Source: Candidatus Aminicenantes bacterium UBA6072 (GTDB taxonomy: Bacteria; Acidobacteriota; Aminicenantia; UBA2199). From it: a DNA stretch of 64,000 bases. Shown here piece by piece: positions 1 through 8,375 of the stretch. A program made the translations under genes and the position numbers. The notes under the pieces are model-generated. The model had not been told where the DNA came from and did not search any database. It saw only the letters and a program-made list of their open reading frames with translations. The stretch lies in the NCBI GenBank assembly GCA_002436105.1, contig DIXU01000008.1, positions 267,319-331,318 on the forward strand. Reading direction: 5' to 3'. How positions within the stretch are numbered: position 1 is the first letter of the stretch; every line of letters begins with the position of its first letter.

Positions 1-1586
1 GTCTTGCCGCTGCCGCTAACCCCCACGATCGCGGTTGTTTTGCCTTGCGGAATAGCCAGATCTATATCCTCAAGCACCCATGGCGAACGCGGCCCATTAT
101 ACTGAAAACCGAGACCATTCATGGCAATGGACCTGTTTTCAGGCAAGGTGGCGATCTTCAGGTCATCGGGATTCTCTTCATCCTTTTTATCGTGGATTTC
201 ATGCAACCGCTCCAAGCTGATTTTGGCGTCCTGGGTGGATTGGAAAAAGCCGATCAACTGGCTGAGAGGACTGTTCATCTGACCGATGATGTATTGCACC
301 GCCAGCATCATGCCCAGCGTCATTTGCCCCTGAATGACCGCCCGGGCCGCGACAAATGATATCAGGATGTTCTTGAGCTGGTCGATGACAATGGAGCCTG
401 ACTGCTGGTATTGGTTGAGCGACAGGCTCTTGATGCTGATCTTGAAAAGCTTGGCCTGGATCCTCTCCCAGTTCCAGCGCTGCTGCTTCTCACAGTTGTT
501 GAGCTTGATCTCCTGGATGCCGGTTATCAGTTGAAAGAGGTTGCTTTGATTTTTAGACAATTGCTGGAAACGCTTGAAATCAAGATCCCGACGCTTTTTC
601 ATGAACAGAACGATCCAGGCCACATATAAAGCGCTGCCTGCCAGGAAAATGGCGAAGATATTCAGATTATAGAAAGCCAGGACCAGGCCGAAGATCAACA
701 AGTTCACCAATGAAAAAAGGATACTCAATGAGGTGGAGGTCAGGAAGGACTGGATTCGACCGTGGTCCGAGATACGTTGCAGGATATCGCCGATCATCTT
801 GCTGTCGAAGAAACCCAAGGGAAGCTTCAGCAACTTGATCAAAAAATCGGATATCAGCGACACGTTGATGCGTGTGCTGATATGAAGCAGGATCCATCCA
901 CGGATGAATTCCACCGCCGACTGGCTCAAAAAAAGGGCCAATTGGGCGATCAATACCAAGGTGACGAACCCGATGTTCTGGTTGCTGATGCCGACGTCGA
1001 CGATGGCCTGGGTGAGAAAGGGGAATATCAGTTGCAGCAGGCTGCCCAGGATCATGCCCAATAGCAACTGGTAGAGGAAGCGCTTGTGCGGCCTTAAATA
1101 AGAAAAGAGAAAACCGAAACCCGACTTGCGAGGTTTTTCATCGCCCTTATGGTAAAAATCGTCAGTCGGCTCCAAAAAGAGACAGATACCCTGATCTTCA
1201 CCCTTGGAAGTTGTACTTATCCATCCGTCCAGGAACTCTTTTTTTGAATAGCGAACCAGGCCATGCCCCGGATCCGCCACGTAAATCTTGCCTTTTTTCA
1301 CTTTGTAAACAACGATGAAATGATTTTGTCGCCAGTGAGCGATGCAGGGTAAATTGCCTTCATTTATTAGGGTGTCAAAGGTAATTTTTACGCCGATGGT
1401 CTTGAATCCGATGGCCTCCGCCGCGTCACTTATCCCCAGCATGGAAACCCCGGCCCTGGATATGAATGAGCTTTTTCTTAATTTTTGGATAGGACAAGTT
1501 TTACCATAATATTTTGCGATCATGGCCAGGCAGGCTGGCCCGCAATCTCGGGCATCAAGTTGTTTGACAAAAATAAAAGGTTTCAT
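1..1586 (-). CDS. Peptidase-containing ABC transporter (C39 bacteriocin exporter), partial
   Basis: The reading frame opens with ATG at 1586 and runs off the window at base 1, giving 528 readable residues. It starts with a C39 double-glycine peptidase domain: Cys15 in a DCGPAC context, His89 in NHFIVV and Asp105 in ADPG form the expected catalytic triad. About five to six hydrophobic helices follow (residues ~165-440), and the start of the nucleotide-binding domain ends in the Walker A motif GVSGSGK at the edge. Proteins of this family cleave Gly-Gly leaders and export the released peptide through the inner membrane. Together with the Gly-Gly precursor at 5891-6076 this makes it the likely maturation protease and exporter of the cluster. 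The rest of the ATPase domain lies outside the window. The call is firm; the substrate is inferred from the neighbourhood. Confidence 0.93.
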   Translation of the reverse strand, partial: MKPFIFVKQLDARDCGPACLAMIAKYYGKTCPIQKLRKSSFISRAGVSMLGISDAAEAIGFKTIGVKITFDTLINEGNLPCIAHWRQNHFIVVYKVKKGKIYVADPGHGLVRYSKKEFLDGWISTTSKGEDQGICLFLEPTDDFYHKGDEKPRKSGFGFLFSYLRPHKRFLYQLLLGMILGSLLQLIFPFLTQAIVDVGISNQNIGFVTLVLIAQLALFLSQSAVEFIRGWILLHISTRINVSLISDFLIKLLKLPLGFFDSKMIGDILQRISDHGRIQSFLTSTSLSILFSLVNLLIFGLVLAFYNLNIFAIFLAGSALYVAWIVLFMKKRRDLDFKRFQQLSKNQSNLFQLITGIQEIKLNNCEKQQRWNWERIQAKLFKISIKSLSLNQYQQSGSIVIDQLKNILISFVAARAVIQGQMTLGMMLAVQYIIGQMNSPLSQLIGFFQSTQDAKISLERLHEIHDKKDEENPDDLKIATLPENRSIAMNGLGFQYNGPRSPWVLEDIDLAIPQGKTTAIVGVSGSGK

Positions 1587-1848
1587 GTGGTAATTGAATC
1601 ATTCATTTTATAAGTACAAGTGACATCCATGATTCATCTCAATTTAATCTTCACTTTCTATCAGAAATTATCGAATTGTCTTCAATGAAACATATCTAAG
1701 CATCAAGGGTTTTAGTCAATCTCATCGATTCCATTTGTAATAAATGCTTTCCGTTCCCATCTTCTGTCGAGGATCTGCTTCCTGCCAAGATTTTACAATT
1801 CGCAGGTAATCTCACTGAATGCCAATCAATCTGCGATATCAACGGTGG

Positions 1849-2856
1849 CTACCAGATTTTTTTCATATGAAGTTCCCAGGCCTCCGCTTCAATATTCTCC
1901 TTTAGAAAGTAATAGCGATCCTGGTAGAAGCAAAAAAGAGTGCCATTCACCAGCCGATCAGTTTGGGGCAAAAATAGTCGTTTCAACTCTCTGCCCAAAA
2001 AATCGAAAACAACGAATTCTACTGATTGCTCGCGATAATGGAAAGTCCTGGCTATGATCTTATCATCGACGACTTCAAAATAGTCAAGCCCCGGAGTCTG
2101 GTTGGGTAATATGATCCGCCTTTCAATTTCCTTCCAGCGCGACGGGCTTCCCTTGAAGGGCTTAAGAATAATCTCTTTTAATGCCGTTGTCATTTTTATG
2201 GGAGGTAACGCCAGGTGAATCTTGTTCTGTTCGACGCCATTTTGATCATACATTATCACGAGGGTTTTCCTCCTGGAATCGATGACGAAGATTTTATCGC
2301 CGCTCACGCAAGTGGAATAGTAGTCTGTCACCGGATTGATTTTATAAATGCTGCCGGATTGCCTTTGCAGGCCCAACTCGCGAATCAATTTAAAGTCCTT
2401 ATCATATAAACGGATCGTGATCGTGATTCCCTCATTGTCGATCTGCAAGTCCCTGGCCAGGTAATTCTCCCCGACGCGAAATATCCTATTTTTAAAGACG
2501 CTTATGGGCAGCTTGATTTCATCAAGGAAGCGGCCATCCAGAGTGAATCGGGCGAACTTTCCAGCGGTGGGGATTTCCAAGTGATCCTTGAGGGGACGCA
2601 GACGGTGGATAAAATCAAACTCGCCGGGTCCCTGCCCCTCGCACCCAAATGTTTTCACAAAGGCAAGCCTGCCGGGTTCGATTCTATATAGATGTATTTT
2701 TGCAGGCTGCTCAACGATGTATATCCTTTGGTTCGCAATCGTCATAAAATTTGGCCGCATGACGCATGTCGGAATGCCGATCTTCTCCGCCTTGATGTCT
2801 CCGACACATAACAGCAGTGCGCAAGCCAGCATTACCTGTGAAATCTTTTCGTTCAT
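1849..2856 (-). CDS. Secreted 6-bladed beta-propeller protein
   Basis: This 335-aa protein begins with a signal peptide (hydrophobic residues ~7-18). Repeated beta-rich segments follow, with a GQGPGEF motif at residues 74-80 that is characteristic of the 6-bladed propeller family common in Bacteroidota and related candidate phyla. Such proteins are thought to act as extracytoplasmic binding or scaffold domains; no enzyme function is established. It sits between the pseudo-radical-SAM gene (123 bp upstream) and the C39 exporter (262 bp downstream), all on the same strand, so it probably belongs to the RiPP cassette as a periplasmic partner. I saw no convincing promoter in the 1587-1848 or 2857-2979 gaps. 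The fold assignment is fairly sure; the role is unknown. Confidence 0.75.
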   Translation of the reverse strand: MNEKISQVMLACALLLCVGDIKAEKIGIPTCVMRPNFMTIANQRIYIVEQPAKIHLYRIEPGRLAFVKTFGCEGQGPGEFDFIHRLRPLKDHLEIPTAGKFARFTLDGRFLDEIKLPISVFKNRIFRVGENYLARDLQIDNEGITITIRLYDKDFKLIRELGLQRQSGSIYKINPVTDYYSTCVSGDKIFVIDSRRKTLVIMYDQNGVEQNKIHLALPPIKMTTALKEIILKPFKGSPSRWKEIERRIILPNQTPGLDYFEVVDDKIIARTFHYREQSVEFVVFDFLGRELKRLFLPQTDRLVNGTLFCFYQDRYYFLKENIEAEAWELHMKKIW

Positions 2857-2979
2857 TTTCCCCCGGCTAACCGTTTTGCTAAATGAAGAATGTCACAAAC
2901 GGATCTTGCAAATATTTCACTCCGACTTTCTCTTTGCCAGGAACTGATCACTTCTCTTGAATGGGAATTTGCAAGGATG

Positions 2980-4260
2980 TCAACACTGATTCCATTCATC
3001 GTGCATATGACAGAGGTTCATACGATTCATGACCAGCTCATAATTAGATATGGGGGGGCAAAATAGGTTATAAATGCAACGACTGCAGGGGCTGACTGTT
3101 TTTCGTGTCCGCTTCCAACTCTCACCTTCGCATAGCTCTTTGTATATGATTTGTCCCAGATTGTGATTGATTATATTGCCCAATGTCCCCCTCCCTAACT
3201 CACCGCAACACTCCCCGTCAGCATCGATATAAAGGCGGCCAAAAGCAGAACGGTTTAGAGTTTCGTTGCAAAAGATGTCGTTGAAGGAGTGAACTTTGGA
3301 GAAGATATTTTCTTTTCTGAGGAAAACATTATCTTCGAAAAATTGCAAATTTTTGCCGTTGAATATGGGAAGGCAATTCACGCGCAATCCCTCTACCTGC
3401 GACAATATGTCATCAGCCCGTGGCAAATCCCCTTCACCTTCAATAAACAAAAGCACCTCGAGACGCTCTCCCAGGCTCTTGGCCAAATGCTCTATTTTAT
3501 TTCCTGAATGACGACTCTTCTGCCACATCGGAATGATGACCGTGAAACTCGATGGCATTTCCTTGCCAAGATCCCTAACAATCTCGCCATTCCTGAATGC
3601 ATCATCGCAATCCAGAATGAATCGCTTGGCCGCATCGATCCCGCCCAGCACATCCATTATCTCGCCAAGATCAGGATGCCCATCAATCGGATTGAGCACC
3701 ACGGAAATCTCTCTCAGGTTAGTGTTTTTCAGCTCAGGGACAACGTTGCGAAGAAGCGTCGGTGGCAATGCTACACTCGAATCACCGAATGAGTCAAAAA
3801 AGATATGCTGACAACGACCCAATCGCTGAGATTCATTATTCGCCGGGAGTTTCCTGACCAGGTTTATATTCAATTGATGAAGATATTCATAACAATCTTC
3901 ACCGGTAAAAAGCACTTCTTTCCCCCTCAAGAAATCCTTGTTTATTTTTATCTCAGGAATAAAAACAAACGGGCGTTCACCTTGATCGCTCTTGGGGATG
4001 ACTTCAATCATATGCAGTGAAAATAATGCTTCGATGAAGGGCAATAAGAGTTGCTCATCAATAAATGCCTCATTGCTCAAAGAAAACAGAGGTTCACTGA
4101 AATTGCTCGTCACTTCAGTGAAATATCGGATAATCTCCGGATGATCGTTTTCCAGCATTTCACCGGTCAAGGTATTATAGATCAGCATCCGACCATCGAT
4201 TACCACCTTAACATAGGACTCAAAAAATAACCACTTGTTTCGAAAAAACTCACCAGACAA
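2980..4260 (-). CDS. Pseudo-radical-SAM protein of a GG-type RiPP system
   Basis: The 426-aa product lacks the N-terminal CxxxCxxC cluster of true radical SAM enzymes. It keeps a SPASM-like Cys-rich C-terminus (a CC pair near residue 353, then CSRCIYNLFCPP and a final Cys near 418). This matches the family described as pseudo-rSAM protein of the GG-Bacteroidales system, which is found beside a true maturase. The start is TTG at 4260: an AAGGAG Shine-Dalgarno sequence lies 8 nt upstream and there is no good upstream ATG. It overlaps the maturase gene by 11 bp, indicating translational coupling and probably a 1:1 complex. It likely binds or presents the precursor or stabilises the maturase rather than cleaving SAM; that role is inference. 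Confidence 0.83.
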   Translation of the reverse strand: MSGEFFRNKWLFFESYVKVVIDGRMLIYNTLTGEMLENDHPEIIRYFTEVTSNFSEPLFSLSNEAFIDEQLLLPFIEALFSLHMIEVIPKSDQGERPFVFIPEIKINKDFLRGKEVLFTGEDCYEYLHQLNINLVRKLPANNESQRLGRCQHIFFDSFGDSSVALPPTLLRNVVPELKNTNLREISVVLNPIDGHPDLGEIMDVLGGIDAAKRFILDCDDAFRNGEIVRDLGKEMPSSFTVIIPMWQKSRHSGNKIEHLAKSLGERLEVLLFIEGEGDLPRADDILSQVEGLRVNCLPIFNGKNLQFFEDNVFLRKENIFSKVHSFNDIFCNETLNRSAFGRLYIDADGECCGELGRGTLGNIINHNLGQIIYKELCEGESWKRTRKTVSPCSRCIYNLFCPPISNYELVMNRMNLCHMHDEWNQC

Positions 4261-5764
4261 GGTCCAACTCCTTAATTATTTTTTTATAACTTCCGGGATT
4301 ATGCTCTAATTCAGTGATCCTTTTTCTCAATTCCAGGCGATAAGCCTCTTTCGTTTTAAATTTTGGGCATTTGAATCCCCCATTCTCCTTCTCGATATAA
4401 AAACCGCATTGCATACAGCTTCTGTGGTTGTAACATGTGGTGCATAATTCGATGATTTCGTCTGCAAAAGCATTAAATTTGTCAGCAATCTGCTGAAAAT
4501 CGATGTTCACGCCCTTAGTCGTCACTTTACCCAACACAGGAGAATGCCCGATGCGTTCACACTGAAGGATACTGCCCAAGGAAGTAATGTAAACTTTCTT
4601 GGAAAATGGGATGCAGGTGCTTGAAGGTAAACGATTGCCCCAATACGGATAAAGCAGGGAATAGTAATCTCTGAAAAAATTAAACAATGAGTGGTTGCAA
4701 AAATATAGCAATTGACTGCCTTCAGGAAGTTTTTCATACATATCATCTAGAATGTCTTTTCTCCTATCTTTCAAATCAATGATTTGCTGACTGACACTTT
4801 TATACATCTCATGATATTTTTCCAAATGATCGACATTGAAGCCGAGTTTGTTAATTTCACTGATATGGAATGTTTTGTCAAATTCCTCTTTAAAAAAATC
4901 GTAGATGCGCTCTAAGGTATTTTTACAGTTGCTGACTACAGCAAAATTCACATTCCGCTTGAAATATTCAGGATACTGATTTTTTATAAATTTCAGATTT
5001 TCAAAGACAATCTCAAACGAGGGTTGGCCGTTTTTTTGCAGCCTCAACCCATTGCATTCTCGGTCACCATCAATGCTCACAAAGAGATGGAAGTCTTGCC
5101 TCACCAGAAAATCAATATGTTCTTTTATCAACAACCCATTGGTTGTCATGGAGAATCCAATATTTCGATCAGTGACCCCAAGATTTTTTAAATAACCAAC
5201 TGATTCTTCGATCAAGGCAAAGTTCAGCAAAGGTTCGCCGCCATAAAAGCCAACATCAAAATAACTACAATGGGAGCTATTATGCATGTTTTTCAAAGTG
5301 AGCATATAATCGATGAAGGTCGCAACAGTTTCGATCTTCATGCTTTTATGGTTCCGCATTTCATGGTTGTCATAGTTCTCTCCGAAAGTACAATACCTGC
5401 AGGCAAGATTGCATTCTTGAGTGACCTCAAAGACGACTTGACGGGTATTGGCCAAGTTTCTCTCAATGATCTCCGGGGATACTCTCGCAGCCAAATATTG
5501 TCTCGCATCAAGTTCTTTAAAATATCCGGAATTTTTTAGCATCCGGTACTTGTGTAAATAGTGCTCATACAATTCAACTGATGCTTTCCCGTCATTCATC
5601 TTTTGAAGTTTTGATACTATTTCCGCTTCTTCCATTTTTTCTATTTTCTCATCACCTAAAGACAGGATTTTCTCCATAACAGGAGAAATGGTGAATAAAT
5701 GCTTTTCTGCAATACTATAAAGATATGAACCACTTCGAGTTCTAAAAACCATATTATTTTCCAT
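4250..5764 (-). CDS. Radical SAM/SPASM peptide maturase (GG-Bacteroidales type)
   Basis: This 504-aa enzyme carries the radical SAM cluster motif CNLACRYC (Cys118, Cys122, Cys125) and the SAM-binding GGEP at 175-178. A C-terminal SPASM domain has many cysteines (CIPFSKKVYITSLGSILQC, CTTCYNHRSCMQC and a later C). An N-terminal region of about 100 residues could hold the peptide-recognition fold. SPASM maturases install thioether, C-C or other crosslinks on ribosomal peptides. The precursor gene starts 312 bp upstream and the pseudo-rSAM gene overlaps its end. Upstream of its ATG the sequence is AT-rich (5765-5890) with a TATAAT-like box but no good -35. Its exact chemistry cannot be read from sequence. 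Confidence 0.92.
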   Translation of the reverse strand: MENNMVFRTRSGSYLYSIAEKHLFTISPVMEKILSLGDEKIEKMEEAEIVSKLQKMNDGKASVELYEHYLHKYRMLKNSGYFKELDARQYLAARVSPEIIERNLANTRQVVFEVTQECNLACRYCTFGENYDNHEMRNHKSMKIETVATFIDYMLTLKNMHNSSHCSYFDVGFYGGEPLLNFALIEESVGYLKNLGVTDRNIGFSMTTNGLLIKEHIDFLVRQDFHLFVSIDGDRECNGLRLQKNGQPSFEIVFENLKFIKNQYPEYFKRNVNFAVVSNCKNTLERIYDFFKEEFDKTFHISEINKLGFNVDHLEKYHEMYKSVSQQIIDLKDRRKDILDDMYEKLPEGSQLLYFCNHSLFNFFRDYYSLLYPYWGNRLPSSTCIPFSKKVYITSLGSILQCERIGHSPVLGKVTTKGVNIDFQQIADKFNAFADEIIELCTTCYNHRSCMQCGFYIEKENGGFKCPKFKTKEAYRLELRKRITELEHNPGSYKKIIKELDLVW

Positions 5765-5890
5765 GATTTATTTCCTGCGCCCAATAAGCAAATCTAACGA
5801 AGAAGAATTGAAATATTATAATAAATCGAAGCGCACTTAACTAGACAATTTTCTGTTCAGCTCAACTTAACAACCTGCTTCACTCAACCT

Positions 5891-6076
5891 CTACCCGTTT
5901 TGCGCCCAAAGATTATCAAAGATGTAATATCCTGACCAATCGCCTCCCGGAGTCGGAGCAGAACATGGACAATCACACCCCCCCCAGCGAATCCTTCCGC
6001 CTCTTACCTGATCCTGTTCTTTTTCCGAAAGAACTTCAAGATTCAACATTTTTCGAAGTGTCATTTCCTTTTTCAT
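5891..6076 (-). CDS. RiPP precursor peptide with Gly-Gly leader
   Basis: A 61-aa peptide with a strong AGGAGG Shine-Dalgarno 7 nt before its ATG. Residues 1-27 look like the leader of the GG-Bacteroidales natural-product precursor family: a charged start, a helical stretch containing LSEKEQDQV, then Gly26-Gly27, where a C39 peptidase would cut. The 34-residue core contains Cys34, Cys36 and Cys38 (CDCPC), Pro/Gly turns, and an aromatic-rich tail (Trp47, two Tyr, Phe, Trp57). The cysteines and aromatics are plausible targets of the neighbouring SPASM maturase. It is AT-rich like the rest of the cassette. The precursor role is inferred from leader, size and neighbours and is well supported; the mature structure is unknown. 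Confidence 0.88.
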   Translation of the reverse strand: MKKEMTLRKMLNLEVLSEKEQDQVRGGRIRWGGCDCPCSAPTPGGDWSGYYIFDNLWAQNG

Positions 6077-6407
6077 TAAAAGCCTCCTTTTGGTCTATTT
6101 AAAGTGCGCCCCGATCGCTTGTCTTTTCAGAACAGCTTCTTCATTCAAAGCCAATTCAAGTAGAAATGCCGCTCTACTGCAGTGCTGATGTAGCATTCAA
6201 GGAGCTTTTTTTATCAAAGATTGGATTAAAACCAGTCAGGTTAAGTTCGATCTCCCATATTTGTCTCTTTATACTTCCTGAAATGCTCCCTGCAGTCATT
6301 TTCGCTGAATTCAGCATTTTTAGTGATAGATTTTTGGGTTTTTCATTGCTTCGATCGGCAAGCCAGTAAAATTGATATTTTTCAATTTTTTGTTACCCAA
6401 TTCTAAA
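6077..6407 (-). other. Long untranslated leader upstream of the RiPP precursor
   Basis: If transcription begins about 12 nt downstream of the sigma54 element at 6419-6433, the precursor mRNA has a leader of roughly 330 nt. I found no ORF with a Shine-Dalgarno sequence in it on the minus strand and no obvious terminator hairpin. It is very AT-rich. It could hold a regulatory RNA structure or a second, nearer promoter that I cannot recognise. Confidence 0.35.
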
Positions 6408-6418
6408 AAAATTTAAAA

Positions 6419-6433
6419 GCAATAAAGTTGCCA
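6419..6433 (-). promoter_or_regulatory. Sigma54 (-24/-12) promoter for the RiPP operon
   Basis: Read on the minus strand, the sequence TGGCAACTTTATTGC matches the sigma54 consensus TGGCACG-N4-TTGC, with GG and GC exactly 10 bp apart. It points at the precursor gene and lies directly downstream of a sigma54 activator gene. Confidence 0.75.
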
Positions 6434-6618
6434 AATTGAATTCCTCATATAACCACTAATTTTTGGTTTTTTATTACTTAAATGAATCAATTCGACTTTC
6501 AACAGAAAGGCTCCAGCCTAACCCCCATGGGGATACTGAGCAAATGGAGCTTTCTAAACCGGCACAGACAAAGGATTCCGATGAATTAGATGCAGGACAA
6601 ACACAATTGGGGCGCAAC

Positions 6619-8040
6619 CTAACTATTCCCCTTGAGTTCATTATCATGTAAAAAAGACATGAAACGATGATATTCCCGATCTTTAAGATTGAACAATTTC
6701 GCGACATATTTATATTTGTATTCACATTCATTCAAACCCTGGGACAGAATTGTCTGGACTTCATGACGATTCAAATCACGCTTTAAATAAGGTTTCTTTA
6801 TGACCTCCCAAAAGGTTCTTCCCTCCCTTAGGTCCTGCCAAATCCTGTTTATCTTAGCGTCTTTTTCGCTTGCTCCCTGCAATGGGAATTTACCCTCGAG
6901 ATAATTTCTAATTTCTCCATTAATCTCATCTATTTCGGAATTGATCCCGGCCCGGATCAGGACCGATTTCAACTCGCGGATATTGCCCGGCCAGGAATAA
7001 TTGATCAGGACCCGCACCGCCTCCCGGCCGAGCTTCTTGCCCTTCAGCTTGCCCGCGAACTCATCCAGCAGGTCCCGGATATCCTCCCGCCGCTCACGCA
7101 GGGGTGGAACGTGAATGGGCAGTACGTTGAGACGGAAATAGAGGTCCTCTCGGAAATGGTTCTCCGCGATCAACTTGCGCAAGTCCTTGTTCGTGGCGGC
7201 GACGATGCGCACGTCGGCCCGGCGCTCGACCGCTTCCCCCAGTCGCGTATAGGATTTGGCATCGATCAGCCGCAGCAGCTTGGCCTGCACCTCGGAAGAG
7301 AGTTCGGAAATCTCATCCAGGAAGAGCGTGCCGCCCTCGGCCCGTGCCACGTAGCCGCTGGTATCCGCGATGGCTCCGGTGAAACTTCCCTTTCGATGTC
7401 CGAAAAGCTGGCTCTCGAACAGATCCTTGGACACACCCGGCGTATGCACTGAAACGAAGTCCCCCTTTCTCCCAGAATACTTGTGGATCAGCTCCGCCAC
7501 GCGGTTCTTTCCCACCCCGGTCTCGCCCAGCAGCAGCACCGGCTCATCCACGATGGCGTACTTGCGCACCAGCGACCGGATTCTTTCAGCGGCCTCGCTG
7601 CGGCCGCTGATCCCCTCGGCCCCCTGCTCGCATTTTTTTATCTCTTTGATCTGCCTGGAAAAATGCCGGCCCAGGATTTTCAGTTCGCTGATCTCTTTTT
7701 CACGGAACATTTCGGAGCCGCCGCTGTCCAGGTAGAAGAACAGGTCCGCTGAAACCGGGAAGACCAGCAGCTGCTTGACCTGCAGCAGCTGCGCCGACTC
7801 GGAAAAACCGTTGCCGTTGAGGTTGACCAGGCAGCTTTCCGCCCCGATCCCGCACTTTCCTTTCAGCGCCTCCAGGCAGTGGCTGCGGCAGAAGCCCTTG
7901 CCCTCGGCGATGGTCCTTCCCTTGACCGCGCGTCCACGGTGATACAGGATCTCTCCCTCGTTGCTGAAGATCATGAACAGGGCGACATCCTTGTCCTTGA
8001 TGCAATCCCAAACCATGTTTTTCAGCGTTTCAATCATCAT
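6619..8040 (-). CDS. Sigma54-dependent transcriptional activator
   Basis: The 473-aa protein has a bacterial enhancer-binding AAA+ domain: Walker A GETGVGKN (172-179, Asn in place of the usual Glu or Thr), the sigma54-contact loop GSFTGA (218-223), Walker B GTLFLDEI (237-244) and WPGNIREL near 345. The N-terminal ~135 residues resemble a small GAF-like sensor and carry a cysteine cluster (Cys51, 55, 63, 70) that could bind metal or sense redox. After residue ~375 the C-terminus does not look like a standard Fis-type HTH. A sigma54 promoter lies upstream of its own gene and another upstream of the RiPP precursor, so it probably activates both. GC content falls sharply below about 6960, within this gene. 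Confidence 0.9.
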   Translation of the reverse strand: MMIETLKNMVWDCIKDKDVALFMIFSNEGEILYHRGRAVKGRTIAEGKGFCRSHCLEALKGKCGIGAESCLVNLNGNGFSESAQLLQVKQLLVFPVSADLFFYLDSGGSEMFREKEISELKILGRHFSRQIKEIKKCEQGAEGISGRSEAAERIRSLVRKYAIVDEPVLLLGETGVGKNRVAELIHKYSGRKGDFVSVHTPGVSKDLFESQLFGHRKGSFTGAIADTSGYVARAEGGTLFLDEISELSSEVQAKLLRLIDAKSYTRLGEAVERRADVRIVAATNKDLRKLIAENHFREDLYFRLNVLPIHVPPLRERREDIRDLLDEFAGKLKGKKLGREAVRVLINYSWPGNIRELKSVLIRAGINSEIDEINGEIRNYLEGKFPLQGASEKDAKINRIWQDLREGRTFWEVIKKPYLKRDLNRHEVQTILSQGLNECEYKYKYVAKLFNLKDREYHRFMSFLHDNELKGNS

Positions 8041-8149
8041 TTTTCTGGCTCAATCGACTAAATCCAGATTCCTTGGAACAAGCTGCCGCCGTTGGATGAT
8101 TGACGAGGCATGACAAAGTTCTTTCCGCGAATCGCAAGAAACAGATAAG

Positions 8150-8164
8150 GCAATTTCGATGCCA
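8150..8164 (-). promoter_or_regulatory. Sigma54 (-24/-12) promoter for the activator gene
   Basis: On the minus strand TGGCATCGAAATTGC fits the sigma54 consensus with exact GG-N10-GC spacing. It faces the activator gene, giving a leader of about 100 nt and implying autoregulation. Confidence 0.75.
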
Positions 8165-8240
8165 AAAAGTTCAATTATTTGAAAAGCCAAGTGGGTAAAT
8201 GGATTTGAGGAAAAAGCGACGATCGGCGCCCTAATGTCCG

Positions 8241-8257
8241 CGTCCCAATTTGAAACA
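8241..8257. promoter_or_regulatory. Degenerate third copy of the activator-type palindrome
   Basis: CGTCCC-N5-GAAACA resembles the perfect TGTCCC-N5-GGGACA sites with three mismatches. Its centre is 66 bp from the next site, close to the 69 bp between the two perfect sites. Confidence 0.3.
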
Positions 8258-8306
8258 AAACCAAACGGATTTCTGCGAAATCCCTTTACTGCAAAGGCTT
8301 TTCAGG

Positions 8307-8323
8307 TGTCCCGTTGTGGGACA
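8307..8323. promoter_or_regulatory. Palindromic operator or enhancer site 1 (TGTCCC-N5-GGGACA)
   Basis: A perfect 6+6 bp inverted repeat around GTTGT. It lies about 150 bp upstream of the sigma54 promoter of the activator gene, a normal distance for an enhancer-binding-protein site. It could instead act on serC. Confidence 0.6.
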
Positions 8324-8375
8324 TCCGGGAAAATCCGCTAAAAGCACCGTCAGCATTGATTTTATCGTTCAAACC

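Noticed and set aside
1587..1848. A second precursor peptide in the gap before the exporter
   Set aside because: Only very short minus-strand ORFs (about 12 codons) without a Shine-Dalgarno or Gly-Gly leader were seen.
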